NCBI GenBank assembly: GCA_002746685.1
Contig: PDQK01000014.1
Span: forward strand, 1-36,873
DNA: 36,873 bases
Source of the DNA: Desulfobulbus propionicus
Lineage (GTDB): Bacteria; Desulfobacterota; Desulfobulbia; Desulfobulbales; Desulfobulbaceae
Direction: 5' to 3'
The stretch's first letter is position 1. Each line of letters starts with the position of its first letter. Position numbers and translations under genes: made by a program. A model generated the notes under the pieces. The model saw nothing but the letters and a program-made list of their open reading frames with translations. It ran no database searches and had not been told where the DNA came from. Below are positions 10,107-18,739 of the stretch, piece after piece.

Positions 10107-10151
10107 ATCCCTCCAGGTTTGCGTGAACAGCAATATATCTTAAGAGCAAAT

Positions 10152-10183
10152 AAAAAAGGCTGCTCAATTGAGCAGCCTTTTTT
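10152..10183. terminator. Bidirectional intrinsic terminator
   Basis: This is a perfect 32-bp palindrome with A6 and T6 ends around GGCTGCTCAA/TTGAGCAGCC. It reads as a strong stem followed by a U-tract in both directions. It sits between the convergent glyS and cytochrome c3 genes and can stop both transcripts. Confidence 0.9.
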
Positions 10184-10210
10184 ATTCTTTTACCCCTTCC
10201 TGAAGAACAA

Positions 10211-10609
10211 TTACTTCTTCTTGGGATGGCAAGTGCTACACTTGGCTAATTCTTTAGAAGTGGTCTTGTGGCATCCTTTACACTGCTCATGGGCAGCACC
10301 TTTGAACGTAGCCAGTTTTTTAGGCATCGATTCTTTGCTGTTATGACAGGATTCACATTTTTTAATCTCCTGACCTTCCACATAGGCAACCTGCTTGCCA
10401 TCAGCATCTTTTGCGTGATGGCATTCTCCACATTCCAGGCGTCCCTGGTGCTCACCATGGGGGAAAATAGCTGGCTTGGCCTTTTTAGCTGGATCAATGG
10501 TGGATTTCAGCGTCATGTTTTCTGGCCCTTTATCAGCAGCTGTGGAAACGCCCATCCCTACCAGACAAACAAATGACAGAGCTATGCTGCACACTAACAG
10601 CTTCCTCAT
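10211..10609 (-). CDS. Periplasmic tetraheme cytochrome c3 (class III)
   Basis: The 132-residue precursor has a signal peptide (MRKLLVCS...VSTAA, cleavage near residue 25). Its four CXXCH heme motifs are at residues 60-64 (CGECH), 85-89 (CESCH), 110-114 (CKGCH) and 124-128 (CSTCH). His51 (FPH), His54, His65 and His107 are candidate distal ligands. This is the size and layout of tetraheme cytochrome c3, the periplasmic electron carrier between hydrogenases or formate dehydrogenases and membrane complexes in sulfate reducers. The start at 10609 is chosen for its GGAGGAAGGG site and signal peptide; the frame is open further upstream. System II maturation genes lie next door. Confidence 0.92.
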   Translation of the reverse strand: MRKLLVCSIALSFVCLVGMGVSTAADKGPENMTLKSTIDPAKKAKPAIFPHGEHQGRLECGECHHAKDADGKQVAYVEGQEIKKCESCHNSKESMPKKLATFKGAAHEQCKGCHKTTSKELAKCSTCHPKKK

Positions 10610-10664
10610 ACCCTTCCTCCTTTCATGTAATTGCATATGAATAAAATGACTGTTGATAAATAAT

Positions 10665-10693
10665 TGTATAGTCCTTTCGCTATGTATTGTCAA
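10665..10693 (-). promoter_or_regulatory. Sigma70-type promoter of cytochrome c3 gene
   Basis: On the minus strand, TTGACA (10693-10688) and TATACA (10670-10665) are separated by exactly 17 nt. The predicted start, near 10658, leaves a leader of about 50 nt ending in a strong GGAGGAAGGG ribosome-binding site. Confidence 0.75.
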
Positions 10694-10765
10694 CAGCAGC
10701 CAGTGCAAAAAATGCTATAATTACATGGAGGTAAATAACATTGGTCATTCATTTATTTCGTTGTA

Positions 10766-11611
10766 TCAGCTGGAACCATAGCTGTGAAGACCGGAGAGCA
10801 GGAAGTTCACTCCAAAGTAGGTAAAAAATACCGAGACAAAGCCAATAATGGCCAGCCAGGCAATCCGTTTTCCACTCCAGCCCCTGGTAAAACGAGCATG
10901 AAGGGTGATTGCATATACAAACCAGGTAATGATGGACCATGTTTCTTTGGGATCCCAGCTCCAATAGGTACCCCACGCTTCATTGGCCCAAATGGCTCCG
11001 GTGATAATCCCTACAGAAAGCCACATAAAACCAAACATAATGGTTTTGTGGGTGAGGTCATCAAGAACGTTGAGTTCCGGGAGTGCTGCAAGCATGGAGT
11101 TCGTGTTATTGGGATTAGAAGCGTTTTTGAGTAAATACATAAATCCAAGTGCACCAGCCACAGCAAAGGCACCATAGCCAATAAAGCAGGTAACAACATG
11201 GGCAATGAGCCAGTTGGACTGTAAGGCAGGGATTAATGGACTGATTTGATCATCGATGCGATCGGCAAATGAGGCATAGGCAAGGGAAAGAAAGGCAAAC
11301 GGCATCACAAAGGCACCAATCACCCGAGCCTTGTACTTCCATTCCATGAGCAGGTAAAACAGTGCAACACACCAGGAAAAGAACACCAGGGATTCGTACA
11401 TATTGGTCAGCGGTGCATGCCCGATATTCAGCTGATAGGACTCATACCACCGCAATCCAATGCCGGCTGATTGGATAAACACACCAGCAAGCACCAGCAA
11501 CATACCGATAAAACCAACTTTTTGATTCTTAAAAATAAACAGGGCCAGATAAAAGGCGGTCGATAGCAGATAGGCTATCATGGTTATGCCGAAAAGTTGT
11601 GAACTGTCCAT
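10766..11611 (-). CDS. ccsA: System II cytochrome c biogenesis protein CcsA (also called CcsB/ResC)
   Basis: With ResB/Ccs1, this membrane protein transports heme and attaches it to apocytochromes c outside the cytoplasmic membrane. The 281-residue product has about eight hydrophobic helices. Its heme-handling tryptophan-rich segment WGTYWSWDPKETWS lies at residues 213-226, and conserved histidines such as H65, H138, H188 and H238 are candidate heme ligands. It follows resB after a 63-bp gap on the same strand and lies next to a tetraheme cytochrome, an obvious client. Databases use the names CcsA, CcsB and ResC for this family. Confidence 0.93.
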   Translation of the reverse strand: MDSSQLFGITMIAYLLSTAFYLALFIFKNQKVGFIGMLLVLAGVFIQSAGIGLRWYESYQLNIGHAPLTNMYESLVFFSWCVALFYLLMEWKYKARVIGAFVMPFAFLSLAYASFADRIDDQISPLIPALQSNWLIAHVVTCFIGYGAFAVAGALGFMYLLKNASNPNNTNSMLAALPELNVLDDLTHKTIMFGFMWLSVGIITGAIWANEAWGTYWSWDPKETWSIITWFVYAITLHARFTRGWSGKRIAWLAIIGFVSVFFTYFGVNFLLSGLHSYGSS

Positions 11612-11674
11612 ATATTTCCTGTGAGCTTATATTGTAGTGATGTGTCCGGTGTTGCTTTTGTACATTACGAGAGC

Positions 11675-13060
11675 TTACGCTGGTTTATCAACATTGAGAC
11701 AGGCAGCTAATTTATTAAAATTCTTCTCAAATCCTACCTTATTCTTATTCGTGCTTCCAGCCAGGAGGAGGGTGGTCTCGTTAGCCTTCCCGGCAGAGAT
11801 GAAAAGATAGAGTTTCCTGTGTGAGGTGAAAAACGCAACAAACAGGCCGACAAGCATCAGAATACAGCCAAAATACACCATATACACCCCAGGGTCTTTG
11901 GTGGCCTGGAGCCCTGTGGCATACAACTGTTTGGCTGTGAACTTGTAGGTGCCGCTTGGTCGCTCAATCAGTGCTTCCTGGCCCATGTTGACCCAGAATA
12001 TGGAGGGCTCTCCCCGTTTATCTGTAAACCATATCTTCACCCGTGAGGTAACATTACCTCGACTTTCCTGATTGAGAATACCGTAGAAAACACCCTCTTC
12101 TTGCCACTGTTTTTGTTGAGCCGGCGGGAGCACAGTGGATATTTTTTTACCATTGCCTGTATGTTCCAGGTTGATAACAAAATCCTGATAGGGCTGATAG
12201 CTGGATTGGTAAAACGTTATCCCTTTATAGGTGAGTGGCTTATTCACCTTGACCTCTGTGGTAAGCATCTCTTTCCCGTCTTCCAGGATGGATACTGTGG
12301 AAAGGTAGGTTTTGGGCATCCCATTGGGGTAATACGCAATGTTGAAGGAGTTGCAGCGGATCGTAAAACCAAGATCAATGGGTTTGCTTTCCTTAAAGCT
12401 GAAAATTACCCCGCTCTCCCTGGTCTCGGGAATCATAATGGACCCCTTAAAGGCAAAGGATGGGTTCTTCAGCACGGTTTTGGCGATCATTGATGAACCA
12501 ATCACTGCACCCGCCAAAATGATCAGGATGGATATGTGCACCACATAGACGCCAAATCGTGTCCAGGCGCCTTTTTGAGTGGCCAAAAGGGTGCCGCCAG
12601 CATCTTTTTTTTGTGAAAAATGCCATCCTTCTGCGGAAAAACGTTGTACCAGAGCAGCGGTTACTTTTTCTGGTGAGTCAGTTACTGAGGCTGTGGTGCT
12701 CAAAGCCATTTTTTGCAACCGGTTTACCGAGATATCCAGTGGATCCTTTTTAACAATTCGGAAGACTTGGGGGATACGATCAAGGCTGCACACAATGAGG
12801 TTGATGGCAAACAGGAGCAACAGGAAGAGGAACCACCAGGAATTATACATATCATTGAGATGAAGCAACTCAATGAACTTTGCCATTTGGGGCCCAAATT
12901 GGTCAGCGTAAAATTTAGCTGGTGAGTTTTGCGGAATAACTGTGCCGATAATTGATGTTGCGGCCAGCAAAATGAGCAGGAGTAACGCAAGCTGCACCGA
13001 AGCAAAAAAAGCAACAAGGGAATTTTTCGAGGGTTTATGTGATGGTGTCGTTGTGGACAT
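11675..13060 (-). CDS. resB: ResB/Ccs1-family cytochrome c biogenesis protein
   Basis: ResB (Ccs1) is the partner of CcsA in the System II heme lyase. The 461-residue product has three N-terminal transmembrane helices (about 18-40, 74-92, 169-190), a large periplasmic domain and a last helix near 395-415, which is the family topology. VGSSL-type and VYVVHISILIILAG sequences around residue 171-184 include a conserved His (H175). The ATG at 13060 has no rival. About 180 bp upstream, to larA, holds no gene, and I found no confident promoter there. Confidence 0.92.
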   Translation of the reverse strand: MSTTTPSHKPSKNSLVAFFASVQLALLLLILLAATSIIGTVIPQNSPAKFYADQFGPQMAKFIELLHLNDMYNSWWFLFLLLLFAINLIVCSLDRIPQVFRIVKKDPLDISVNRLQKMALSTTASVTDSPEKVTAALVQRFSAEGWHFSQKKDAGGTLLATQKGAWTRFGVYVVHISILIILAGAVIGSSMIAKTVLKNPSFAFKGSIMIPETRESGVIFSFKESKPIDLGFTIRCNSFNIAYYPNGMPKTYLSTVSILEDGKEMLTTEVKVNKPLTYKGITFYQSSYQPYQDFVINLEHTGNGKKISTVLPPAQQKQWQEEGVFYGILNQESRGNVTSRVKIWFTDKRGEPSIFWVNMGQEALIERPSGTYKFTAKQLYATGLQATKDPGVYMVYFGCILMLVGLFVAFFTSHRKLYLFISAGKANETTLLLAGSTNKNKVGFEKNFNKLAACLNVDKPA

Positions 13061-13240
13061 GAAAGACTGTATCCTGGTTCAAAAGAGCGCAAATACGTGA
13101 TGTGACCTGGGTAGAGAACCTCTTTAGCGAAATTCATTACAAATGGCAATTGTTAGTTGCAGGAAGTTGTCAAATAGTGTGGTAGTGATGTGGTTTTTCC
13201 TCAATAGGAGTCTAACTGAATGAAAGCACCGGGATCGAAC

Positions 13241-14476
13241 TCAAATCTGCAACGCACCATTGGCAATAAGCGCAATGGTGTGTTTGCCACGGTTTGAGGT
13301 AAGCAATGCCTGGATTTCAGCCAGGGAAATTTTTTCCATACCCAGGTGTTGGACAATGCCATCATCCAGTGAGGTGAGCAGTTTTATACGGATACGCCTG
13401 GTTTTTTCCATCAAGGCAAGGGCTGTCCCTCCATTGCCTGCGTAGTTGTGCACAAGGTGAGAAAATGCCTCCTCATAGCTTCCCATGTCAAAATAGGGGA
13501 GCAGGGTTGTTGAACCAACCTTGTCTTTGCACTCTCCCGCTACGATGAGCGTGCCACCATTTTTTACAAATCTGGCACTGTTATGGATCGCCTTATGGAG
13601 CTGAATAAAGTTGATATCCTTAGGAAACCCTCCCCCGGAGGCGATGACCAGACCGTATTGGCTCCTTTGCTCTACTCGGTAATACTGGTCCAGTTCAGCG
13701 CATACCTGGAGGAAATCAGCGTAACTTGTCCCAAAGGAGAAGGTCGCCACCTTTCCTGTACTGGTAAGTATGCCATGAATCGAGATGTAATGAGGGAGGT
13801 TCGTGTGAACCTCGTAAAGGTCATCACTGACTGGATTATTATCCAGGTTCCCAGGCTGACAGTCGGTTGAAAGGCGCCTGGTGTTGCGGTCTAGAAACAG
13901 GCTGTGATTATGATAGATTGCCTGTTTTTCCCCAAGTCCCGGGAAGAGGAGTTTTCGACCGCCACCATAGCCTGCAAAGTAGTGATGCGAGACCGCGCCA
14001 AAGGTGATCAGGACATCTGTTGCCAGGATATCTTTTCTCACCCTGATAAGCGTACCTTTGCGTGTGGTTCCAAGCGTGGAAAACAGATCAGGAGTTGTGC
14101 AGTCGTGGTGGATAAACTGGTATTTTTTATAACTGTCTCCATAGGCATGCAGGCATTCCTCGTCACTCTGCCTGGCATGGGTACCGTAGGCGATATAAAA
14201 ATGCACCTGTTCCTGTTTCACCTGCCGTAAACCAAGCCCTTCCATGAGCCATTCCAGCGCATACTCATACCCGCATAACCTGGTTTTGTCCGCTACCACA
14301 ATTGCTATTGAGCCATAAATGGGCCCTGCAGGTAAGATATCATCAAGACCTTGTATAAATCGCTTTTTTGAGACCCTTATTAACGGCTCTTTGATCTTGA
14401 GAATGGTGGTATCTTGCGGAATCTTGAGGTCAATAAAGGTGTTGCCGTAGGCAAGGGCAATTTGGGATGGTTTCAT
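13241..14476 (-). CDS. larA: Nickel-dependent lactate racemase family protein (LarA)
   Basis: LarA interconverts L- and D-lactate with a nickel-pincer nucleotide cofactor tethered to a lysine. The 411-residue product shows DKTR at 63-66, GTH with H100 (catalytic His position), H164/H165, and AGYGGGRKLLFPG at 168-180, whose K175 fits the cofactor-bearing lysine. The ATG lies 1 nt after the upstream glcF stop, and upstream homology is absent, so the longer frame starting at 14542 is rejected. Its place after the FAD and Fe-S subunits of a D-lactate oxidase supports lactate as substrate, although some DUF2088 members racemise other hydroxy acids. The cofactor genes larB, larC and larE are not in the window. 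Confidence 0.85.
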   Translation of the reverse strand: MKPSQIALAYGNTFIDLKIPQDTTILKIKEPLIRVSKKRFIQGLDDILPAGPIYGSIAIVVADKTRLCGYEYALEWLMEGLGLRQVKQEQVHFYIAYGTHARQSDEECLHAYGDSYKKYQFIHHDCTTPDLFSTLGTTRKGTLIRVRKDILATDVLITFGAVSHHYFAGYGGGRKLLFPGLGEKQAIYHNHSLFLDRNTRRLSTDCQPGNLDNNPVSDDLYEVHTNLPHYISIHGILTSTGKVATFSFGTSYADFLQVCAELDQYYRVEQRSQYGLVIASGGGFPKDINFIQLHKAIHNSARFVKNGGTLIVAGECKDKVGSTTLLPYFDMGSYEEAFSHLVHNYAGNGGTALALMEKTRRIRIKLLTSLDDGIVQHLGMEKISLAEIQALLTSNRGKHTIALIANGALQI

Positions 14477-14477
14477 G

Positions 14478-15749
14478 TCAGCCTTGCTCAGGAACAGGAA
14501 TAGCAGTAACAGCCTGTTCCAACAACTCCAGCACATGGACAACTTTGGTGGAAAGCTGAGCCTGGTTAATGGAATCCTGGAGTTGAATCATACAGCCAGG
14601 GCAGCTTGTTGCCACATAATCAGCCGCACTTTTTGCTATACCTTGTGTTTTTTTACGGCCAATGGCCTGGCTGAGTTCGTAATGCTTTACTGAAAAGGTC
14701 CCACCCAATCCACAACAGGTGGCAGCATTCTCCATTTCCACAAACTCAGCTCCAGGTATGGCCTTAAGTAATGCTCTTGGTTCCTTGGTGATGCCTTTTA
14801 GCCGGAGATGACATGGATCGTGATAGGTAATTACGATATTCTCAGGGCCACTTATACGTTTATTCAGCAGAGAGCAGAGGCCATTTGCGTAAAGAAAAGC
14901 CTGGATATCAACAATGTGCATATCGCTTTGGGAAGCTGTTTCGGCAAGCCCTTCGCTCAAACCTGAATTACAGGTTGCACAGGCGGTTACAATCTGGGTA
15001 ACCTGATGTTGGGTAAAGGCCTTGATATTGCGCTCAGTAAGGCGTTCAATCAAATCCCTATCACCAACGGAACGGCCAGGAATGCCACAACATCCCTGTT
15101 CATGAGGGAACACAATACCAAATCCCAGTGCCTGCAGCAGGCGATACATTGCCATACCAATTTCAGGGTAGAGGTAGGTAATACTGCATCCTGCAAACAG
15201 CCCGATCACCGGTTTTCCCGGCTTGCCTTGTGTGCATTCAGGGATACGTTCAAACAAAGACTTGGGTGCGATGAAGGGGAAGGTTCTTTTGTGTTTGCCT
15301 GCAAGAGGAAAACGGAGGTGCAGGCCACTTGATCCAGGCACCTTTTTAAACAGTGCCGGAGAAAAAACAGACGCCGCCCTGGTGAGATTTTTCAGCACAG
15401 CCGGTGAACCGGTAACACCACTGACAACTTTTCCCATCAGGGTAGTGCCTTCGCTTTGGTATATGGCCCTTCGCATGGCCCCGATAATTTTTTCCGTAGG
15501 CACCTTGTTGGGGCATTTAACCACGCACGAACCGCACATAAGACATAAGCTGATGTCTTCGGCTAAACGGGGATCGTCGATATCTACATGACCATCAAGC
15601 AGGGCCTTGGCAATGGCGAGTTTTCCTCTGGCAACCCCACCTTCATGGCGCGTTTGATCATATACCGGGCAATGTGCCTGGCAGGCACCACAGCGAACGC
15701 ACTGATCAATGGATTCCTGATACTGTTTCAGTTCCTGCAACTTATCCAT
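14478..15749 (-). CDS. glcF: (Fe-S)-binding subunit of lactate/glycolate oxidase (GlcF-like)
   Basis: This is the iron-sulfur subunit passing electrons from the FAD subunit to the quinone pool or another carrier. The 423-residue product has two CxxCxxCxxxC [4Fe-4S] motifs (C17-C20-C23-C27 and C69-C72-C75-C79) and two CCG domains (GCCGIPG mid-protein and CCGLGG near the C-terminus). The start at 15749 overlaps the glcD end by 8 nt. The frame stays open further upstream inside glcD but has no homology there. In this cluster D-lactate is the likeliest substrate because larA follows directly. Glycolate remains possible. Confidence 0.9.
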   Translation of the reverse strand: MDKLQELKQYQESIDQCVRCGACQAHCPVYDQTRHEGGVARGKLAIAKALLDGHVDIDDPRLAEDISLCLMCGSCVVKCPNKVPTEKIIGAMRRAIYQSEGTTLMGKVVSGVTGSPAVLKNLTRAASVFSPALFKKVPGSSGLHLRFPLAGKHKRTFPFIAPKSLFERIPECTQGKPGKPVIGLFAGCSITYLYPEIGMAMYRLLQALGFGIVFPHEQGCCGIPGRSVGDRDLIERLTERNIKAFTQHQVTQIVTACATCNSGLSEGLAETASQSDMHIVDIQAFLYANGLCSLLNKRISGPENIVITYHDPCHLRLKGITKEPRALLKAIPGAEFVEMENAATCCGLGGTFSVKHYELSQAIGRKKTQGIAKSAADYVATSCPGCMIQLQDSINQAQLSTKVVHVLELLEQAVTAIPVPEQG

Positions 15750-17142
15750 TGCCCAGGTGGTGTGGCTGGAGAAAAATTTTACCCGGATTAAGTATATTGT
15801 TGGGATCCAGTGCATTTTTTATGGTCTGCATGTAAGCCTGGGTGGGATTGTCCACCTCCATGGACAAATAAGATGCCTTGGCAGTGCCTATGCCATGCTC
15901 GCCGCTGATTGAGCCGCCCAAATCGACGGTCTGTTGAAATATTTTTTTCAGCACCTCTTCAACCGTTTCTTCCATACCAGGTTCAGCAAGATCAACCATG
16001 ACATTCACATGGATATTGCCATCACCGGCATGCCCAAAGTTGACAATGGGTACTCCATATTGTTTGGAGAGCTGCTCCAGAGCACGGATCATGTCTGGAA
16101 CTTTTGAGCGAGGTACAACAATATCTTCATTGAATTTATCAGGGTTGATTTTTTTCATGTTGGGGCTGACACTTCGCCGGACTGACCAGATTTCCTCAGA
16201 TTCCTCCTCGGATTGAGCTATGATCGTTTCCAGCATACCGTGTGATGCAACATACCTGGTAATTCTGTCTGTTTGGCTGTCCAGCAGCTCTTCATCCCCA
16301 TCCACTTCAACGATCAAAAGCGCCTGACAGGCATCAGGGAGCGGAAAAGGAGAGACGTGGCGAATACAATCAAGGGTGTTGGAGTCCAAAAATTCCAGGG
16401 TGGTGGGAATAATTTTACCTCTGATGATCGCTGAAACTGCCTGGGCTGCACCTTCAATGGAGGTGAACTGGATTAGCATGGTTTTTTTTGCAGCCGGTTT
16501 GGGCAGCAACCGGATGATCATTTTAGTGACAATTCCCAGGGTTCCCTCTGAACCAACAAAGAGTCGAGTCAGGTCGTAGCCCACCACATTTTTCATGGTT
16601 GCACCACCGGTGTGAATGATATCACCTGTTGGGGTAACCACCTCAAGGCCCAGAATATAGTCTTTTGTTACTCCATACTTGACGCAGCGCGGCCCGCCAG
16701 CGCATTCAGCCACATTCCCACCCATGGTACAAAATTCCTTTGAAGCCGGATCAGGGGGATAAAAAAGACCAAGCTTTTCCACCTCCTTTTGCAGATATGC
16801 TGTGACCACTCCAGGCTCCACTTCTGCGGTCAAGTTGTCTTGATCAATGGAGATGATGCGGTTCATTTTGGTTAGGACCAGCACAATCCCCCCCTGAACA
16901 GGGAGGGTTCCACCGGTAAACCCGCTTCCAGCTCCTCTGGGGATAACAGGAATGTTATGGGTGTTGGCAAGCTGGACAATGTTGCTTACCTGCTCAGTCG
17001 TTTCAGCATAGACAACTGCATCAGGTCTGTGTTCCTGCTGGGTGGCGTCATAACTGTGGGTGATCAGGTCAGCGCCGCTGGTCTGCAGATTGGACGGTCC
17101 GACAATTTTTTGAAGCTGCTTTATAATCTGTTGAGTGATCAT
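15742..17142 (-). CDS. glcD: FAD-linked D-lactate/glycolate dehydrogenase (GlcD-like)
   Basis: This flavoprotein oxidises a 2-hydroxy acid to the 2-oxo acid. The 466-residue product has the vanillyl-alcohol-oxidase type FAD domain with PRGAGSGFTGG (about residues 68-78), GGNVAECAGGPRCVKYG and GSEGTLGIVT. The C-terminal domain contains NFGHAGDGNIHVN, the substrate and metal site, and SGEHGIGTAK. Length is typical. It is first in the glcD-glcF-larA cluster, with overlapping or near-overlapping junctions. The predicted role is oxidation of D-lactate to pyruvate, the racemase making L-lactate usable too. Confidence 0.93.
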   Translation of the reverse strand: MITQQIIKQLQKIVGPSNLQTSGADLITHSYDATQQEHRPDAVVYAETTEQVSNIVQLANTHNIPVIPRGAGSGFTGGTLPVQGGIVLVLTKMNRIISIDQDNLTAEVEPGVVTAYLQKEVEKLGLFYPPDPASKEFCTMGGNVAECAGGPRCVKYGVTKDYILGLEVVTPTGDIIHTGGATMKNVVGYDLTRLFVGSEGTLGIVTKMIIRLLPKPAAKKTMLIQFTSIEGAAQAVSAIIRGKIIPTTLEFLDSNTLDCIRHVSPFPLPDACQALLIVEVDGDEELLDSQTDRITRYVASHGMLETIIAQSEEESEEIWSVRRSVSPNMKKINPDKFNEDIVVPRSKVPDMIRALEQLSKQYGVPIVNFGHAGDGNIHVNVMVDLAEPGMEETVEEVLKKIFQQTVDLGGSISGEHGIGTAKASYLSMEVDNPTQAYMQTIKNALDPNNILNPGKIFLQPHHLGNG

Positions 17143-17202
17143 TGGTATGAGCGTGAATAGTCCTCAATAAAAATGGATAAGATGGGGAAGAAGTAAAGTG
17201 AC

Positions 17203-17712
17203 TCAGCCTTTATGCTGCTGGTAAATACGAGCAATTTCCATGGCAACCTCTTCCTGATCCAGCTGGTCGCAGATGATAACGATGTCTGCGTATTTACGGT
17301 ACAACTCCTGGCGTTCATTAAATAAATCGCGGAAGGTCTGGTGCTCGGCTTTTGCAATTCCGCGGGTAGCAACGTTTTTGATCCGCCGTTTAATCTCTTC
17401 GTATTCCACATGAAGAAAGATAACTGTAGATATTTCCCTCAGATGGTGCATGGCCTTGGTACTATAAGCAGCGCTTCCACCTGTGGCAATCACGTGACCA
17501 GTTACATTGAGCTTACAGATTTCATCCTCTTCAATCTGACGCAGGTTGAGATAATCGCTTTCATCTATGATATCTTGCAGTGATTTCTGCTGATTGATCT
17601 GGATGAGCACATCAGAGTCGATGAACCCTAGCGAGAGATTCTTGGCCAAGATGATTCCAATGGTGCTTTTTCCGGCACCAGGCATACCAATGAGCGTGAG
17701 GTTGGTTTTCAT
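17203..17712 (-). CDS. aroK: Shikimate kinase family protein (first copy)
   Basis: Shikimate kinase phosphorylates shikimate at the 3-OH in aromatic amino acid synthesis. The 169-residue product has Walker A GMPGAGKS at 9-16, the DSD pair D32/D34, R58, R117 (TRG) and R134 (ERQELY), all at expected spacing. The substrate-binding GGG is GGS here (78-80). It lies 60 bp before glcD on the same strand, away from other aro genes. A second family member occurs at 32238. This copy keeps the Mg-binding Ser16 that the other lacks, so it is the likelier active kinase. A related substrate is possible. Confidence 0.8.
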   Translation of the reverse strand: MKTNLTLIGMPGAGKSTIGIILAKNLSLGFIDSDVLIQINQQKSLQDIIDESDYLNLRQIEEDEICKLNVTGHVIATGGSAAYSTKAMHHLREISTVIFLHVEYEEIKRRIKNVATRGIAKAEHQTFRDLFNERQELYRKYADIVIICDQLDQEEVAMEIARIYQQHKG

Positions 17713-18064
17713 AAGTCGTAGTCGTTGAGGTCATGTACAAAAAAAATGAGAATCAATCCTACAAGATTGTCATCAGGGAGGCAAGCAGGAGTCGAGAAGG
17801 AAAGGTAAAAATACCTTGAGCTCACTCTTCTGGCATGGGGATACAGAAGAATGTCCGGACAAGCGGATATCTGCTCATTTTGCTGCATACACCGACGACG
17901 GTACAGCCTCTGTCCTTGGCAGTTTGTTCACACTGTCAGAGAGCATGGTACTTTTTTCTCTGTTAGGTTATGTTAAAGCCGTTGGTGCTCATTGTGCGAT
18001 AACTCTACGTGACACGACGACAATTGATTTGCTCTACATCAAAAAACATTTTTTCGGGAACACA
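17713..18064. other. Intergenic region upstream of the Crp/Fnr gene
   Basis: This stretch of about 350 bp lies between the divergent shikimate kinase and Crp/Fnr genes. The Crp/Fnr frame is open from 17816, but its translation before residue 84 shows no domain resemblance, so I treat most of it as non-coding regulatory DNA. No confident promoter or operator was found. Confidence 0.4.
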
Positions 18065-18727
18065 TTGAAAACAAGAGAAATTTTGGAAAAGAGTATGCTG
18101 TTTGGCGGGCTTGATGGTGAGCAGTTGGAACAGCTTGAAGCCATAACGGTTTGCAAGAGCTATAAACGGGGAGAAACCATTTTCCATGAAGGTGACGAGG
18201 GGAATGGTTTTTATCTGGTTGCTTCCGGGAAAGTTAAAATCTTCAAGGTCTCCCAGGAAGGTAAGGAGCAGATACTGCATATTTTTGGATATGGAGAGCC
18301 CTTTGGTGAGGTTGCCGTATTTCATGGTGCACCTTTTCCTGCCACTGCCATGACACTTGCTTCTGCGGAAATACTTTTTTTGCCTCGCAAAGAGTTTATC
18401 GCTTTGGTGAGAGATAATCCCTCGCTTGCGTTAAAAATGCTTGCGGTACTGTCCATGCGATTACGTCATTTTGTAGCTCAGGTGGAAAATTTAACCTTGC
18501 GAGAGGTGCCGGGTCGTCTAGCTGCGCATTTGCTGTATTTGATGGAAGAACAGGGAAGAGATGATCAGGTAACCCTGGATGTGCCAAAGGGACAGCTTGC
18601 CAGCCTGCTCGGTACTACTCCTGAAACGTTGTCGCGGATTTTTGCTAAAATGAGCGAGGAAGGGATAATTCAGGTGCAGGGAAAGACCATCACAATCAGT
18701 GATGTGGAAGCTTTAAGAAATCGTTAA
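18065..18727 (+). CDS. Crp/Fnr-family transcriptional regulator
   Basis: The 220-residue form has an N-terminal cyclic-nucleotide-binding-type beta-roll (about 10-125, with GETIFHEGDEGNGFYLVASGKVKI, split here over the roll), a dimer helix and a C-terminal winged helix. The recognition helix contains TTPETLSRIFAKM, the ETxSR pattern of Fnr/HcpR-type proteins. No N-terminal cysteine cluster for an oxygen-sensing Fe-S centre is visible, so the signal is unknown. TTG at 18065 is chosen because family homology starts there and a GGGA site lies 5 nt upstream. ATG starts at 17816 or 17944 would add a non-homologous extension. It converges with the GGDEF gene 12 bp downstream. Confidence 0.85.
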   Translation: MKTREILEKSMLFGGLDGEQLEQLEAITVCKSYKRGETIFHEGDEGNGFYLVASGKVKIFKVSQEGKEQILHIFGYGEPFGEVAVFHGAPFPATAMTLASAEILFLPRKEFIALVRDNPSLALKMLAVLSMRLRHFVAQVENLTLREVPGRLAAHLLYLMEEQGRDDQVTLDVPKGQLASLLGTTPETLSRIFAKMSEEGIIQVQGKTITISDVEALRNR

Positions 18728-18739
18728 CAGGTTGGTATA

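Noticed and set aside
10268..10576. Plus-strand open frame of 102 codons, hydrophobic, opposite the cytochrome c3 gene.
   Set aside because: The four CXXCH motifs, signal peptide, ribosome-binding site and promoter all support the minus strand instead.
13218..13240. Sequence resembling a tRNA T-loop (GTTCGATCC) on the minus strand after larA.
   Set aside because: The flanking bases do not pair as a T-stem and no other tRNA arms or 3' CCA are present.
18024..18042. TTGAT...ATCAA inverted repeat just upstream of the Crp/Fnr gene, suggestive of an Fnr-type operator.
   Set aside because: The half-sites are 9 nt apart, whereas Fnr/HcpR sites have a 4-nt spacer. Likely chance.
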